Below, piece by piece: positions 1 to 9,663 of a stretch of DNA of 64,000 bases. Origin of the DNA: an uncultured Lachnospiraceae bacterium (lineage in GTDB: Bacteria; Bacillota; Clostridia; Lachnospirales; Lachnospiraceae); assembly GCA_947363565.1 (NCBI GenBank), contig CANAPP010000001.1, positions 62,001-126,000 of the forward strand. The letters run 5' to 3'. The stretch's first letter is position 1; every line of letters begins with the position of its first letter. The notes below the pieces were generated by a model, which was given only the letters and a program-made list of their open reading frames with translations, had not been told where the DNA came from and searched no databases. The position numbers and the translations under genes are program-made.

Positions 1-1
1 C

Positions 2-133
2 CCCGAGATAGGAGAGCTTCCGAAAGATGCTGAGAAGATAAAGCAGGCAGAATATTTTGAAGGGGGCTTTGACGCCCTGGAAGACGATGACTACTTCGGG
101 GAGGACGATGAATTTGAGGATGAATTTGAGTAA
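2..133 (+). CDS. C-terminal fragment of an unknown acidic-tailed protein (5' end outside window)
   Basis: An open frame enters at the left edge and ends in TAA at 131-133. The visible 43 residues finish in a strongly acidic tail made of repeated D/E/F residues (EDDEFEDEFE). The family cannot be recognised from this piece. The next gene probably starts inside it (ATG at 108), which suggests translational coupling. The frame is supported by the uninterrupted reading and the low-complexity acidic end, not by homology. Confidence 0.55.
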   Translation, partial: PEIGELPKDAEKIKQAEYFEGGFDALEDDDYFGEDDEFEDEFE

Positions 134-2651
134 AAGAAATACGGGAAAAAGGATACTGGCGCTGCTCTTGGCGCTGATGATCCCCGCAGGCTCTGTCTGC
201 GCGTCAGATGCGCCGGCACCGGTTCCGGAAGGGACTGCTGCCAAAGAGACAGTAGATCCTGCTGACGGGGGAACTATAGAAGCGGATCCGCAGGCCGGGA
301 TTGCGGAAAATGGTGATCTTAAGGAGGATACGGAAGATAATTCTGAAGGGGATCACCCCCTAAAAAAAATCAGAAGGATAGAGACGTCAGCGGAAGTGAC
401 AAAATTATACGGCGAAGTGTTCACCCTCGAGGCGAAACTGACGGACCAGCCGGAGGGCGAAGACGTGGAGTCGGAAAAAGGAGCGGATGCAAAAGGAACC
501 TCTGCAGATGCCGGGCAGCCGGCACAGACTCCGGCATCAGTTACGTCAGAGCAGCCGATGCAGAACCAGCCTGTAGGCATGCCAGTGCAGCCAGCACAGG
601 AACCGGCAGGGAATACACCTGAACAGACGGAAACCAATGCCGGCACCGGCGGGGCTGCAAACGAAGCACCGGCGGACGGCGTACGTTTGGAAGGGGAAAA
701 GGAGGAACCCTTTGACCAGGAAACCGTGCCGGAGGATATCTTTCGGTATGCATCTGCCGCCCCTGGCATCGCGGTGGTCGAGCAGGATGAATCCGGCGTA
801 GACAGAATCCGGGCAGTGGGAATCGGTGATACGGTGATCACGGTCACTGCGCCGGAGACGGAAGAGTACGAAAAGGCAGAAGCCAGGGTTCTCCTTCATG
901 TCATCTTGCCGGAGGATGCTGCGCCGCTTGGAAATGCGGTGATCAATGCCATGTCCCTGCTGCCGGGATGCAACCTTACCGCCGCAGACAACGTAAAGGA
1001 CGGGATCAGCCTGAAGTGGGGCAAGGTCGAAGGGGCGAAGGGCTATTATCTGGAGCGGAGCACCACGGGGAAAGCTCCCTGGACAAGGATAAAGACTGCG
1101 GCAAATGCGGATGATCTGGCTTACCTTGATCCGCAGGTAACGGAAGGTGATGCCTACTATTACCGGTTAAAGGCGTTCGATGCGTCCGGGAAGGAAGGGC
1201 TTACCGGAGCGTCAAAAAAGGTTGTCCGTCTCATCGCGCCGGTGATAAGCGTAGGGCTTGCGGCTACGGGCACAGAGCTAAAGTGGAACCGGGTCAAAGG
1301 CTGCAGCGGATATTACGTATACCGGCGGGAAGCGTCGAAGAATGACTGGACCGTGGCGGCTGCCATCACCCAGCCCGGCGAGATCAGTTGGCGCGACACG
1401 GCGGCAGGAAACGGAGTTACCTATATTTATTCGGTAAGGGCGTACAAAGGAAGCTCCTTAAGCGATTACGCCGGAGGAAAGAGCTATATGCGGGTAGCGG
1501 CGCCGTCGGTTAAGAGCTTTAAGCGAAAGTCCGCCACAAAGTTCAAGCTGGCCTGGAAGACTAATCCTGTTGCGTCCGGCTACCAGATCCAGTATGCCCA
1601 GAACGGGACATTCATAGGAGCCAAAAAGGTAACGGTAAAGAAAGCCAAGACGTCAAGCCGCACCTTATCTGGGCTTTCCAAAAACAAAGGCTATTACGCG
1701 AGGATCCGCGCGTACAAAAAATCGGGAGATACGACGTATTATTCCGGATGGTCCGCGGCCAGCAATGTGAAAAAGACGAGGAAGGCAAAAGCAACACCGC
1801 TCACAAAGAAGAAAAAGGTGTTTGAGCTTAGGGCGCAGTCGGGGCAGAAGATGTTCCAGTACGATACGCTGCAGGGCTCCTGCACGGACGGAAAATTTGC
1901 CTACTATCTCATGTACAACAGAAAGACCGTCAACTGCAAGATCGTAAAGGTAAGAAGGTCTAACCTTGAAGTCGAGCAGGTGTCAGGCGCGCTTGACGTC
2001 GCCCACGGCAATGACATGACTTACGATTCCCGCAAGAACCGCCTGGTCATCGTCCACAGCACAGGCGCGGATCCGAAGCGGCTGACTTCTGTAGATCCGA
2101 AGACGCTCGGCGTGATCGAAAGCAGGCATGTGCAGATACCAAAGAAGCTGGCGGGCGGGAGTATAGCGGACGCAGCGGGAGCCACCGCCTTTTCCGGAGT
2201 GGCCTACAGCAAAGGGCGCAGGCAGTACGCGGTGCTTTTGAGCCATAATTATAATTTTGTCGTGCTGGATGGGGAGCTTGACCCGGTCAGGTATGTGAAG
2301 GCCGGCAAGAAGAACAATTACGTCGTTCAGGGGATTGACGCTACCGACGACTATATCCTGGTGGCCCAGAGTCCGAAGACATCCAAGCAGAAATATAACA
2401 TCATCACCGTGTATGACTGGGACGGCAATTATATTTCCAGGATCAATGCGAAAAAGGGTTACGAGATCGAGAGCATCTACCATGTGGGAAGCAAATATTA
2501 CGCGGGATTTTATCGCTCTTATTATAAGACCGCTTACAAGGATGTGGAGAAAACCGTACTGGTCGACGGTAAAAAACAGAAAAAGAAAGTAAAAGTCAAG
2601 TATAAAGAATACAAAAGAGACAACTATGTATACCAGATTAAAGGAATATAG
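108..2651 (+). CDS. Secreted Big/fibronectin type III multidomain protein with C-terminal propeller-like domain
   Basis: Predicted exported protein of 847 aa. The start at ATG 108 follows GGGGAGG (98-104); ATG 120 is an alternative, and a longer frame opens at 57 but would put a non-signal extension before the signal peptide. A basic N-terminus, a Leu/Ala core and an AxA-like site (VCASDA) give the signal peptide. Then come a low-complexity E/P/Q/A stretch and a bacterial Ig-like fold split by that insert, with its G-strand near VITVTAPETEEY. Three fibronectin-III-like units follow (typical motifs LKWGKVEGAKGYYL, LKWNRVKGCSGYYV, LAWKTNPVASGYQI). About 270 residues of repeated Y/F/V-rich strands at the end resemble a beta-propeller. 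The C-terminus is very lysine-rich, with no LPXTG. The role is presumably extracellular binding. It ends 32 bp before the rimP promoter, with no clear terminator between. Confidence 0.8.
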   Translation: MNLRMNLSKRNTGKRILALLLALMIPAGSVCASDAPAPVPEGTAAKETVDPADGGTIEADPQAGIAENGDLKEDTEDNSEGDHPLKKIRRIETSAEVTKLYGEVFTLEAKLTDQPEGEDVESEKGADAKGTSADAGQPAQTPASVTSEQPMQNQPVGMPVQPAQEPAGNTPEQTETNAGTGGAANEAPADGVRLEGEKEEPFDQETVPEDIFRYASAAPGIAVVEQDESGVDRIRAVGIGDTVITVTAPETEEYEKAEARVLLHVILPEDAAPLGNAVINAMSLLPGCNLTAADNVKDGISLKWGKVEGAKGYYLERSTTGKAPWTRIKTAANADDLAYLDPQVTEGDAYYYRLKAFDASGKEGLTGASKKVVRLIAPVISVGLAATGTELKWNRVKGCSGYYVYRREASKNDWTVAAAITQPGEISWRDTAAGNGVTYIYSVRAYKGSSLSDYAGGKSYMRVAAPSVKSFKRKSATKFKLAWKTNPVASGYQIQYAQNGTFIGAKKVTVKKAKTSSRTLSGLSKNKGYYARIRAYKKSGDTTYYSGWSAASNVKKTRKAKATPLTKKKKVFELRAQSGQKMFQYDTLQGSCTDGKFAYYLMYNRKTVNCKIVKVRRSNLEVEQVSGALDVAHGNDMTYDSRKNRLVIVHSTGADPKRLTSVDPKTLGVIESRHVQIPKKLAGGSIADAAGATAFSGVAYSKGRRQYAVLLSHNYNFVVLDGELDPVRYVKAGKKNNYVVQGIDATDDYILVAQSPKTSKQKYNIITVYDWDGNYISRINAKKGYEIESIYHVGSKYYAGFYRSYYKTAYKDVEKTVLVDGKKQKKKVKVKYKEYKRDNYVYQIKGI

Positions 2652-2683
2652 GGCAAAATAGCGCAAAAAAATCACAAAATCCC

Positions 2684-2712
2684 TTGATTTTCCAAGGACA
2701 GAGTGCTATACT
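2684..2712 (+). promoter_or_regulatory. Sigma-A promoter for the rimP-nusA-infB operon
   Basis: The -35 TTGATT (2684-2689) and the -10 TATACT (2707-2712) are separated by exactly 17 bp. It lies just after the Fn3 gene and about 180 bp before the first operon gene, leaving a long leader. Confidence 0.75.
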
Positions 2713-2740
2713 TACTTATAGTTGCATAAGGAAGACGGCA

Positions 2741-2860
2741 GAAGAGTGGACGAAAGTTCACTCTTCTTTGTTGGTAAGAGCCTGTAACAGTCAAATTCCC
2801 CGTCGCAGCCGCCAGATATGCATGCAAGCATGATCGCATAGGCTCGCTGTCTGCGGGAAT
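2741..2860 (+). ncRNA. Structured 5' leader of the rimP operon
   Basis: The leader contains a hairpin with an 11-bp stem (one G-U pair) capped by a GAAA tetraloop: GAAGAGTGGAC at 2741-2751 pairs with GTTCACTCTTC at 2756-2766. The short T-run after it is too weak for a convincing terminator. Downstream, ATTCCC (2795-2800) can pair with GGGAAT (2855-2860), enclosing CAGC/GCTG and AGCC/GGCT complementarity and a CATGC-AA-GCATG dyad. It does not match a riboswitch class I can recognise. Autoregulation or attenuation of the translation operon is plausible inference. Confidence 0.5.
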
Positions 2861-2890
2861 AATTTCCGGATGAAGAAAGGAAGCGTAACA

Positions 2891-3358
2891 TTGTCGAAAA
2901 GGGAAAGCTACGAGCAGAAGACAGAAGAGATACTGTTTCCCATCACCGAAGAATACGGCTATGAGCTGGTGGATGTGGAATATGTAAAGGAAGGCGGCAC
3001 ATGGTATCTGAGGGCTTACATAGATAAGCCGGGAGGCATAAGCATCGATGACTGCGAGAAAGTCAGCAGAAAGCTGTCGGATATCCTTGATGAGAAGGAT
3101 TATATCGACGACAGCTACATTATGGAGGTCAGTTCGCCGGGACTTGGCCGGCCGTTAAAGAAGGATAAGGATTTCAGGCGGAGTCTGGGAAAAGAAGTGG
3201 AGATCCGGACGTACCGTATGATCGATAAACAGAAGGAGTTTACCGGCACGTTAAAGGGTTATGACAAGGACAGTGTGACGGTGGTCTTCGGCGGCGGAAC
3301 AGAGAGGACATTTGATAAGGGCGACATTGCGCTTATTCGCCTTGCGTTTGATTTTTAA
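2891..3358 (+). CDS. rimP: Ribosome maturation factor RimP
   Basis: RimP assists 30S subunit maturation in the cytoplasm. The 155-aa protein has the family's N-terminal alpha/beta domain (ELVDVEYVKEG, LRAYIDKPGG), the hallmark VSSPGLGRPLKK, and a C-terminal Sm-like barrel ending in the IALIRLAF strand. I prefer the TTG start at 2891, placed 9 nt after AAAGGA (2876-2881), because the family N-terminus is (M)SKRExYEQKTE. An in-frame ATG at 2870 would add seven residues but lacks a ribosome binding site. First gene of the translation operon, 18 bp before nusA. Confidence 0.93.
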   Translation: MSKRESYEQKTEEILFPITEEYGYELVDVEYVKEGGTWYLRAYIDKPGGISIDDCEKVSRKLSDILDEKDYIDDSYIMEVSSPGLGRPLKKDKDFRRSLGKEVEIRTYRMIDKQKEFTGTLKGYDKDSVTVVFGGGTERTFDKGDIALIRLAFDF

Positions 3359-3376
3359 TTTAGGAGGATACAAAAA

Positions 3377-4660
3377 ATGAACACAGAATTATTAGAAGCG
3401 TTGAATATTTTGGAAAAAGAGAAAGACATCAGCAAAGGAACACTGCTTGACGCCATCGAGAATTCTCTTCTGAATGCCTGCAAGAATCATTTCGGCAAGG
3501 CGGACAATGTACGGGTGATCATGGACCGGGAGACCTGCGATTACCGTCTGTTTGCAGAGAAGACGGTAGTGGAGGATGTGGAGGATGCCTTAGAGCAGAT
3601 CAGTCTTGAGGAGGCGCACGAGATCGACGGTTCCTATACACTGGGGGATATCGTACAGATCCCTATCGAGTCCAAATCTTTCGGGCGAATTGCCACCCAG
3701 AACGCGAAGAACCTGATCTTGCAGAAGATCCGCGAGGAAGAGCGCAAAGTTGTCTATGATCAGTATTTTGAAAAGGAAAAGGATATCGTTACGGGAATCG
3801 TCCAGCGGTACGTGGGAAGGAATGTGAGCATCAACCTCGGCAAAGCGGACGCCATGCTTACGGAAAATGAGCAGGTCAAGGGCGAGGTGTTCGAGCCTAC
3901 AGAGCGGGTGAAGCTTTATGTGGTGGAAGTGAAGAACACGACGAAGGGGCCGAAGATCTTAGTGTCCCGTACCCATCCGGAGCTGGTTAAGCGGTTGTTT
4001 GAATCCGAGGTTACCGAGGTGAAGGACGGGATCGTGGAGATCAAGAGTATAGCCAGAGAGGCGGGGAGCCGCACGAAGATCGCGGTGTGGTCCAACGACC
4101 CGGATGTGGATCCGGTGGGTGCCTGCGTCGGCATGAATGGCGCGAGGGTAGGCGCTATCGTAAGTGAGCTTCGGGGTGAGAAGATCGATATCATCAACTG
4201 GAGCGACAATCCGGCGCTCCTCATTGAGAACGCGTTGAGTCCGGCGAAGGTCATCTCCGTTATGGCCGATCCGGATGAGAAGGCGGCAAGCGTCATCGTC
4301 CCGGACTATCAGTTATCTTTGGCCATTGGCAAGGAAGGGCAGAACGCGAGGCTTGCGGCAAGGCTTACCGGATATAAGATTGACATTAAGAGCGAGACCC
4401 AGGCCATCGAATCCGGGGAGCTTCCGGAGAATTATCTGGAACTTTCCGAGGGCGTCTATGAGGAAGAGATGTACGACGAGGATTATGAGGAAGCGTACGG
4501 CGAAGAATATTCCGGGGAGGAATATTTGACAGACGGCCAGGAAGAGAGCGTAGGCGGCTTAGACGGCGATGGATATGGCGGTTCCGGGGAAGATGGCTAT
4601 GATGAAGAGGGTTTTGACGACACGGAAGAGATCCTCTTTAAAGAAGTTGAAGAGTCTTAA
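3377..4660 (+). CDS. nusA: Transcription termination/antitermination factor NusA
   Basis: NusA binds RNA polymerase and nascent RNA and modulates pausing, termination and antitermination. At 427 aa it has the N-terminal RNAP-binding domain, an S1 domain (about residues 130-200, beginning near [18 protein letters not shown]), and two KH domains with the motifs [12 protein letters not shown] and [23 protein letters not shown]. The C-terminal 75 residues are a very acidic, Gly/Tyr-rich tail, longer than in Bacillus NusA, which usually ends soon after KH2. The start follows TAGGAGG at 3360-3366. The usual order rimP-nusA-ylxR-ylxQ-infB is intact. Confidence 0.96.
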   Translation: MNTELLEALNILEKEKDISKGTLLDAIENSLLNACKNHFGKADNVRVIMDRETCDYRLFAEKTVVEDVEDALEQISLEEAHEIDGSYTLGDIVQIPIESKSFGRIATQNAKNLILQKIREEERKVVYDQYFEKEKDIVTGIVQRYVGRNVSINLGKADAMLTENEQVKGEVFEPTERVKLYVVEVKNTTKGPKILVSRTHPELVKRLFESEVTEVKDGIVEIKSIAREAGSRTKIAVWSNDPDVDPVGACVGMNGARVGAIVSELRGEKIDIINWSDNPALLIENALSPAKVISVMADPDEKAASVIVPDYQLSLAIGKEGQNARLAARLTGYKIDIKSETQAIESGELPENYLELSEGVYEEEMYDEDYEEAYGEEYSGEEYLTDGQEESVGGLDGDGYGGSGEDGYDEEGFDDTEEILFKEVEES

Positions 4661-4684
4661 ATATAGGTAAAAGCAGGTGAGAGA

Positions 4685-4963
4685 TTGAGCGGTAAGAAAA
4701 AAGTGCCTATGCGTAAATGCGTCGGGTGCCAGGAGATGAAAGGAAAAAAGGAGATGATCCGCGTGATACGGACTGCGGGGAATGAATTCATGCTTGATGC
4801 CACCGGGAAGAAGAACGGACGGGGAGCGTATCTGTGCCCGGACAGGGAATGCCTGAAAAAGGCGGTGAAAAACCGTGGGCTTGAGAGGTCCTTTAAGCAG
4901 GCGATACCAGATGAGGTGTACGAATCTCTGGAGAAGGAGATGATTGAGATTGAGACCGGATAA
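4685..4963 (+). CDS. ylxR: YlxR family RNA-binding protein (DUF448)
   Basis: Small (92 aa) basic protein of the YlxR family, which is found between nusA and infB in Firmicutes. It carries the family signatures MRKCVGC near the N-terminus and GRGAYLC in the middle. YlxR proteins are described as nucleoid- or RNA-associated regulators, and one has been linked to RNase P. The start is TTG at 4685 preceded by AGGTGAGA; an ATG at 4709 would remove the first eight residues. The 3' end overlaps ylxQ by 20 nt, so the two are translationally coupled. Confidence 0.88.
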   Translation: MSGKKKVPMRKCVGCQEMKGKKEMIRVIRTAGNEFMLDATGKKNGRGAYLCPDRECLKKAVKNRGLERSFKQAIPDEVYESLEKEMIEIETG

Positions 4964-5273
4964 GGTGCTGTCACTCATCAGTCTGGCCACGAAGGCAGGA
5001 AAGACGGTAAGCGGTGAGTTTTCTACAGAAAAGGAAGTAAAGTCCCGCCGTGCGGCGGCGGTCGTCGTGGCGGGGGACGCATCCGATAATACAAAAAAGA
5101 AATTTAAGGATATGTGTGATTTTTATCAAGTGCCAATTTATTTTTACGCGGATAAAGATACCTTGGGGCATGCAATGGGGAAAGAGTTTCGGGCATCCCT
5201 GGCAGTTCTTGACACAGGGTTTGCAGAAGGAATGAAGAAAGCGATGAATACGAATGAGGATACAATTGCATAG
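4944..5273 (+). CDS. ylxQ: L7Ae/L30e-family ribosomal-like protein YlxQ
   Basis: 109-aa protein of the L7Ae/L30e/S12e/Gadd45 fold, which in Firmicutes sits between ylxR and infB and binds kink-turn RNA. Visible family features are [17 protein letters not shown] at the N-terminus, then [16 protein letters not shown] and the [18 protein letters not shown] region. The start is TTG 4944, with GGAG 9 nt upstream; TTG 4950 is an alternative. The gene overlaps the end of ylxR and ends 14 bp before infB. Confidence 0.87.
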   Translation: MRLRPDKVLSLISLATKAGKTVSGEFSTEKEVKSRRAAAVVVAGDASDNTKKKFKDMCDFYQVPIYFYADKDTLGHAMGKEFRASLAVLDTGFAEGMKKAMNTNEDTIA

Positions 5274-5287
5274 AGGAGGTAGTGTTT

Positions 5288-8284
5288 ATGTCAAAAATTA
5301 AAATATACGAGTTAGCGAAAGAGCTCCAGGTCACCAGCAAGGAAGTGATCGAGCTGTTGGGCAAAAAAAATATCGAAGTCAAGAGCCATATGAGTTCTAT
5401 TGAGAATACGGAGGCGGACCAGGTCAGGGGTTCTTTTGCCAAGGCAGCAAAGCCTGCGGAAAAAGCGGCGGAGAAACCGGCCGAAAAGCCTGTCGAGAAG
5501 ACGGCCGAGAAGCCTGTTGAGAAGGTGGCATCTGCGGAAAAATCAGAGGAAGCGCCGAAGAAAAAGAATATCGTCCATGTATTCCGTCCGCAGAATACGC
5601 AGAAAGGTGTAAGGCAGGGCGGTGGTCGTCAGAAGGGAAAAGGGCTTCATATGCCGGGCAAGCTCATGCAGGTGAATAACGGCCGTCCCGCCAAGGGAGC
5701 GCCCGCAGCCAAGGCAGAGCAGCAGGCAAAGAAGCCTCTTGAGAAGCCGGAGGCGGAAAAAGCGGCGGCAAAGAAGCCGGAGCCGGCTATAAAAGCAGCG
5801 CCGGAAAGAACAGAAGAGGCTGCAAAGGCCCAGAGTGCGGAAAAGCTCCAGGCAGCAGCGGTAAGGCCGGCAGAGAACAGGCCCCAGACTGTGCAGACCT
5901 CCCAGCGTCCCCAGGAAGAGAACCGCCAGAAGGCAGGAGGCGACAGAGGCCAGAATGACAGAAACCAAAACGACAGAGGTCAGGGCGAAAGAAGAGGATT
6001 CGGCGACCGTCAGGGACGTTTCGGTGACAGAAATAATGAGCGCGGCCAGGGAGGCGGCGCAAGGCCAGGCCGCCCGGGAGACCGCCAGGGAAGACCGGGA
6101 GATAAAAATAACGAGCGCGGCCAGGGAGGCGGCGCAAGGTCAGGGCGCCCAGGCGACCGCCAGGGAAGACCAGGAGACAGAAATAACGAGCGCGGCCAGG
6201 GAGGCGGCGCAAGGTCAGGCCGTCCGGGAGAGCGTCGTTTCGGTGACCGGGACAGAGATAACCGGGGGCGGGACAGAGACCGCGGACCGGGAATGGGCCA
6301 GAGGCCGGACGACAGACGGGGCGGAAGAAGGAATGATTCCTCCGCGATCCCGGCACCGGCGATCGAGGCACAGAAGACTCAGCGCAGCAAGGGCAAAGGC
6401 AAGGACGATCACAAGAAGAAAGATTACCGCAGGGATGAAGAAGAGAGGATGCCGAAGGGCAAGGGCAGGAAGAACGAGCAGAAGCCGCAGATGCAAAAGC
6501 CCCAGCAGAAAGTTAAGCAGGCAGAAGAGACGATCAAGTCTATCATCATTCCTGAGATGCTTACCATTAAAGAACTGGCTGACAAGATGAAGATCGTGCC
6601 GTCAGTGATCATCAAAAAGCTCTTTATGCAGGGCAAGATGGCGACGGTGAACCAGGAGGTTGACTACGCGACCGCAGAGGAGATCGCACTGGATTTTGAC
6701 ATCCTCTGTGAAAAAGAAGAAGTTGTGGATGTTATCGAAGAGCTGCTTAAGGAGGAAGAAGAGGACGAAAAGAAGATGAAGAAACGTCCACCGGTTGTCT
6801 GTGTCATGGGCCATGTCGACCACGGAAAGACTTCCCTTCTTGACGCTATCCGCCACACTAACGTAATCGGCGGGGAAGCAGGCGGCATCACCCAGCATAT
6901 CGGTGCTTATGTGGTGGAAGTGAACGGCGAGCGCATTACGTTCCTCGACACGCCGGGCCACGAAGCATTTACCGCTATGCGTATGCGCGGTGCAAGTTCT
7001 ACAGACATCGCGATCCTTGTAGTTGCGGCGGACGACGGCGTTATGCCCCAGACCGTGGAGGCGATCAACCATGCCAAGGCGGCAGGCGTTGAGATCATTG
7101 TTGCAGTCAATAAGATCGATAAGCCGAGCGCGAATATCGAGCGGGTGAAGCAGGAGCTTACCGAGTATGAGCTGATTCCGGAGGATTGGGGCGGAAGCAC
7201 CGTATTTGTACCGGTATCTGCAAAGACCGGGGAAGGCCTTGAGGATCTGATGGAGATGATCGTCCTCACCGCGGAGGTGATGGAGCTTAAAGCGAATCCG
7301 GACCGCCGGGCAAGAGGACTTGTCCTTGAGGCGCAGCTCGATAAAGGGCGCGGTTCCGTGGCGACGGTCCTTGTACAGAAAGGGACGCTTCGCATCGGCG
7401 ATGCGGTGGCGGCAGGCTCTGCATTCGGTAAGGTCAGGGCGATGATGGATGATAAGGGAAGGCGCGTCAGGGAAGCAGGGCCGTCCGTCCCGGTTGAGAT
7501 CTTGGGACTTAACGACGTCCCCAATGCCGGAGAGGTTTTTGTGGGCTGCGGCAATGATAAAGAGGCGAGAAGCTTCGCGGAGACATTTATCTCCCAGAGC
7601 AAAGTGAAGCTTTTAGAGGAGACCAAATCCAAGCTTTCGCTGGATGATCTGTTTACCCAGATCCAGGAAGGCAACTTAAAGGAACTTGGCATCGTCGTGA
7701 AGGCGGATGTTCAAGGGTCCGTGGAGGCCATCAAACAGAGCCTTCTGAAGCTTTCCAACGACGAGGTTGTGGTCAAGATCATCCACGGCGGTGTCGGCGC
7801 GGTCAACGAGTCCGACGTCAGCCTTGCGTCCGCTTCCAATGCGATCATCATCGGATTCAATGTTCGTCCGGATGCTACCGCCAAGGAGACGGCAGACCGT
7901 GAGGGCGTGGATATCCGTCTGTACCGCGTTATCTACAACGCGATCGAAGACGTGGAGGCAGCCATGAAGGGTATGCTCGATCCGGTGTTCGAGGAGAAAG
8001 TCCTCGGCCACGCTGAGGTGCGCCAGTTGTTCAAGGCGTCAGGTGTGGGGACGATCGCAGGTTCCTATGTGCTTGACGGAACCTTTGAGCGTGACTGCTC
8101 CGTCCGGATCACGAGAGACGGTGTTGTCGTGTTCGAGGGCGCGCTGGCATCTCTGAGACGGTTTAAGGACGACGTGAAGGAAGTAAGGACCGGCTACGAG
8201 TGCGGATTTGTATTCGCAAACTTCAACGATGTCAAGGAAGGCGACCTTGTGGAAGCATTTAAGATGGTCGAGATCCCAAGATAG
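5288..8284 (+). CDS. infB: Translation initiation factor IF-2
   Basis: GTPase that places initiator fMet-tRNA on the 30S subunit and promotes subunit joining. The 998-aa product has an N-terminal IF2N helix-turn module ([14 protein letters not shown]), a long K/A/E/P-rich spacer, an Arg/Gly-rich region of three 25-residue tandem repeats (residues 247-316), a second IF2N module ([13 protein letters not shown]), and the G domain (GHVDHGKT near residue 508, [12 protein letters not shown]). EF-Tu-like domain II and the C-terminal fMet-tRNA-binding domain follow. ATG 5288 is chosen because AGGAGG (5274-5279) is well spaced from it; a GTG at 5282 is too close. The spacer makes the protein unusually long. 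Confidence 0.97.
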   Translation: MSKIKIYELAKELQVTSKEVIELLGKKNIEVKSHMSSIENTEADQVRGSFAKAAKPAEKAAEKPAEKPVEKTAEKPVEKVASAEKSEEAPKKKNIVHVFRPQNTQKGVRQGGGRQKGKGLHMPGKLMQVNNGRPAKGAPAAKAEQQAKKPLEKPEAEKAAAKKPEPAIKAAPERTEEAAKAQSAEKLQAAAVRPAENRPQTVQTSQRPQEENRQKAGGDRGQNDRNQNDRGQGERRGFGDRQGRFGDRNNERGQGGGARPGRPGDRQGRPGDKNNERGQGGGARSGRPGDRQGRPGDRNNERGQGGGARSGRPGERRFGDRDRDNRGRDRDRGPGMGQRPDDRRGGRRNDSSAIPAPAIEAQKTQRSKGKGKDDHKKKDYRRDEEERMPKGKGRKNEQKPQMQKPQQKVKQAEETIKSIIIPEMLTIKELADKMKIVPSVIIKKLFMQGKMATVNQEVDYATAEEIALDFDILCEKEEVVDVIEELLKEEEEDEKKMKKRPPVVCVMGHVDHGKTSLLDAIRHTNVIGGEAGGITQHIGAYVVEVNGERITFLDTPGHEAFTAMRMRGASSTDIAILVVAADDGVMPQTVEAINHAKAAGVEIIVAVNKIDKPSANIERVKQELTEYELIPEDWGGSTVFVPVSAKTGEGLEDLMEMIVLTAEVMELKANPDRRARGLVLEAQLDKGRGSVATVLVQKGTLRIGDAVAAGSAFGKVRAMMDDKGRRVREAGPSVPVEILGLNDVPNAGEVFVGCGNDKEARSFAETFISQSKVKLLEETKSKLSLDDLFTQIQEGNLKELGIVVKADVQGSVEAIKQSLLKLSNDEVVVKIIHGGVGAVNESDVSLASASNAIIIGFNVRPDATAKETADREGVDIRLYRVIYNAIEDVEAAMKGMLDPVFEEKVLGHAEVRQLFKASGVGTIAGSYVLDGTFERDCSVRITRDGVVVFEGALASLRRFKDDVKEVRTGYECGFVFANFNDVKEGDLVEAFKMVEIPR
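6026..6235 (+). repeat. Three 75-bp in-frame tandem repeats in infB
   Basis: Units begin at 6026, 6101 and 6176 and are almost identical at the DNA level. Each encodes 25 residues starting D(R/K)[11 protein letters not shown]. The third unit diverges after about 60 bp. The repeat adds an Arg/Gly-rich, RGG-like disordered stretch between the IF2N modules and the G domain. Slippage or unequal crossing-over probably makes the copy number variable. Confidence 0.9.
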
Positions 8285-8318
8285 CAGGAGATTTCCCTTT
8301 ACGCAAAGGAGCAGTGGA

Positions 8319-8720
8319 ATGAAAAAGAGAGGTATTAAGAATACGAGGATAAATACAGAGGTGCAGCGGGAACTGAGCAATATCATACGAGAGCTTAAGG
8401 ACCCGCGGGTCGCACCCTGGACTTCGGTGGTCGCGGCCAAGGTTGCGCCGGACCTTAAGACATGTAAGGCATATATCAGTGTGCTTGGGGAAGAAAAAGC
8501 CCAGACAGAAACCCTTGAAGGGCTTAACCGTGCAGTAGGATATATCCGCCGGGAGCTGGCGAGGACATTGAATCTGCGCAACACGCCGGAGATCCGGTTT
8601 ATCCTGGACCAGTCCATCGAATATGGGGTGAATATGTCCAGGAAGATCGACGAAGTGACAAAGGACAGGAAGACAGAAGATATTGACGGAGATGATAAAG
8701 GAGAGAAGGATGCTGAATAA
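8319..8720 (+). CDS. rbfA: 30S ribosome-binding factor RbfA
   Basis: RbfA binds the 30S subunit and assists late 16S rRNA maturation. The 133-aa sequence has the family's KH-like fold: an N-terminal helix with INTEVQRELSNIIRELKDPRV, a middle strand CKAYISVLG, and the C-terminal LRNTPEIRFILDQSIEYG signature. The start is ATG 8319, preceded by AAGGAG (8306-8311). The frame stays open upstream into infB but has no ribosome binding site there. An acidic tail of about 20 residues follows the domain. It lies 34 bp after infB and its end overlaps nrnA by 11 bp. Confidence 0.94.
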   Translation: MKKRGIKNTRINTEVQRELSNIIRELKDPRVAPWTSVVAAKVAPDLKTCKAYISVLGEEKAQTETLEGLNRAVGYIRRELARTLNLRNTPEIRFILDQSIEYGVNMSRKIDEVTKDRKTEDIDGDDKGEKDAE

Positions 8721-9663
8721 AATGTTGAAACTGGCGGATACCATTGCCATCGGAGGCCATGTCAGGCCAGACGGCGACTGCATCGGCTCCAGTATGGGTC
8801 TTTGCCGGTATATTAAGGATAACTACAGTGATAAGGAAGTGGACGTTTATCTGGAGGAGGTCCCGGAGAAATATAAGTTTATCAAAGAGACAGAGAACAT
8901 AAAGTTTGAGTTCCCTAGGGGGAAGGTATACGATCTGTTCATTTCCCTGGATTGTGCGGATCTTGAGCGTCTCGGTTTTACCGTGCCGTTGTTTGAGCAG
9001 GCGAAGCATACGCTCTGCATCGACCATCATGTGAGCAATCCGGGATACGCTGAGGAGAACCATATTGTGCCCGGAGCAAGCTCTACGTCCGAGCTGATCT
9101 ACCATCTGGCCGATAAGGATAAGATCAGCCGGGAGACGGCAGAGGCACTTTACGCGGGGATCGTCAATGATACAGGGGCGTTCCAGTATTCCTGCACATC
9201 ACCCACGACCTTGAGGGTGGCGGCGGAACTTTTGGAGGCCGGAGTAGACGCGCCGGGGATCATCAGAGATACGTTTTATGAGAAGACCTATGCCCAGCAT
9301 CAGGTGCTGGGGCGGGCGCTTTTAGAGAGTATCTTGTTCCTCGACGGGAAATGCATCGCCTCCTATATCCGTGAGCGGGAGATGAAGTTTTTCGGCGTTG
9401 ACCGCAGCGACCTTGACGGCATCGCCAGCCAGCTTCGCAATACTAAAGGGGTGGAGGTCGCCATTTTCATGGATGAGATACGCCCCAATGTCTATAAGGT
9501 GAGCTTGCGTTCCGGCGAGTTGGTGGACGTAAGCGTCATTGCCAGGTATTTCGGTGGCGGCGGCCATAAGCGGGCGGCAGGGTTTACGCTGACCGGTACG
9601 CCTTACGATGTGATCAACAACTTATCCGGGCAGATCGCTCTCCAACTGGAGACGGAAGAATGA
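8710..9663 (+). CDS. nrnA: DHH-family bifunctional oligoribonuclease / pAp phosphatase NrnA
   Basis: NrnA degrades short oligoribonucleotides (nanoRNA) and can dephosphorylate 3'-phosphoadenosine 5'-phosphate. The 317-aa protein carries the DHH-superfamily metal motifs: RPDGDCIGS near residues 19-27, SLDCAD, DHH in CIDHHVSN near residue 105, and the DHHA1 motif GGGGHKRAAGF near the C-terminus. ATG 8710 follows AAGGAG (8698-8703); TTG 8683 and ATG 8692 are in-frame alternatives without better signals. The start overlaps rbfA and the stop overlaps truB by 4 bp (ATGA), as in many Firmicute rbfA-nrnA-truB-ribF operons. Confidence 0.92.
   Translation: MLNKMLKLADTIAIGGHVRPDGDCIGSSMGLCRYIKDNYSDKEVDVYLEEVPEKYKFIKETENIKFEFPRGKVYDLFISLDCADLERLGFTVPLFEQAKHTLCIDHHVSNPGYAEENHIVPGASSTSELIYHLADKDKISRETAEALYAGIVNDTGAFQYSCTSPTTLRVAAELLEAGVDAPGIIRDTFYEKTYAQHQVLGRALLESILFLDGKCIASYIREREMKFFGVDRSDLDGIASQLRNTKGVEVAIFMDEIRPNVYKVSLRSGELVDVSVIARYFGGGGHKRAAGFTLTGTPYDVINNLSGQIALQLETEE

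Noticed and set aside
1983-2675. A 230-aa minus-strand frame with a hydrophobic Phe-rich start
   Set aside because: The hydrophobic part is the complement of the Lys-rich C-terminus of the Fn3 protein. No independent signals support it.
5955-6590. A 211-aa open frame overlapping infB on the same strand
   Set aside because: It comes from the GC-rich 75-bp repeats read in another frame. It is low-complexity Arg/Thr sequence, has no ribosome binding site and lies wholly inside infB.
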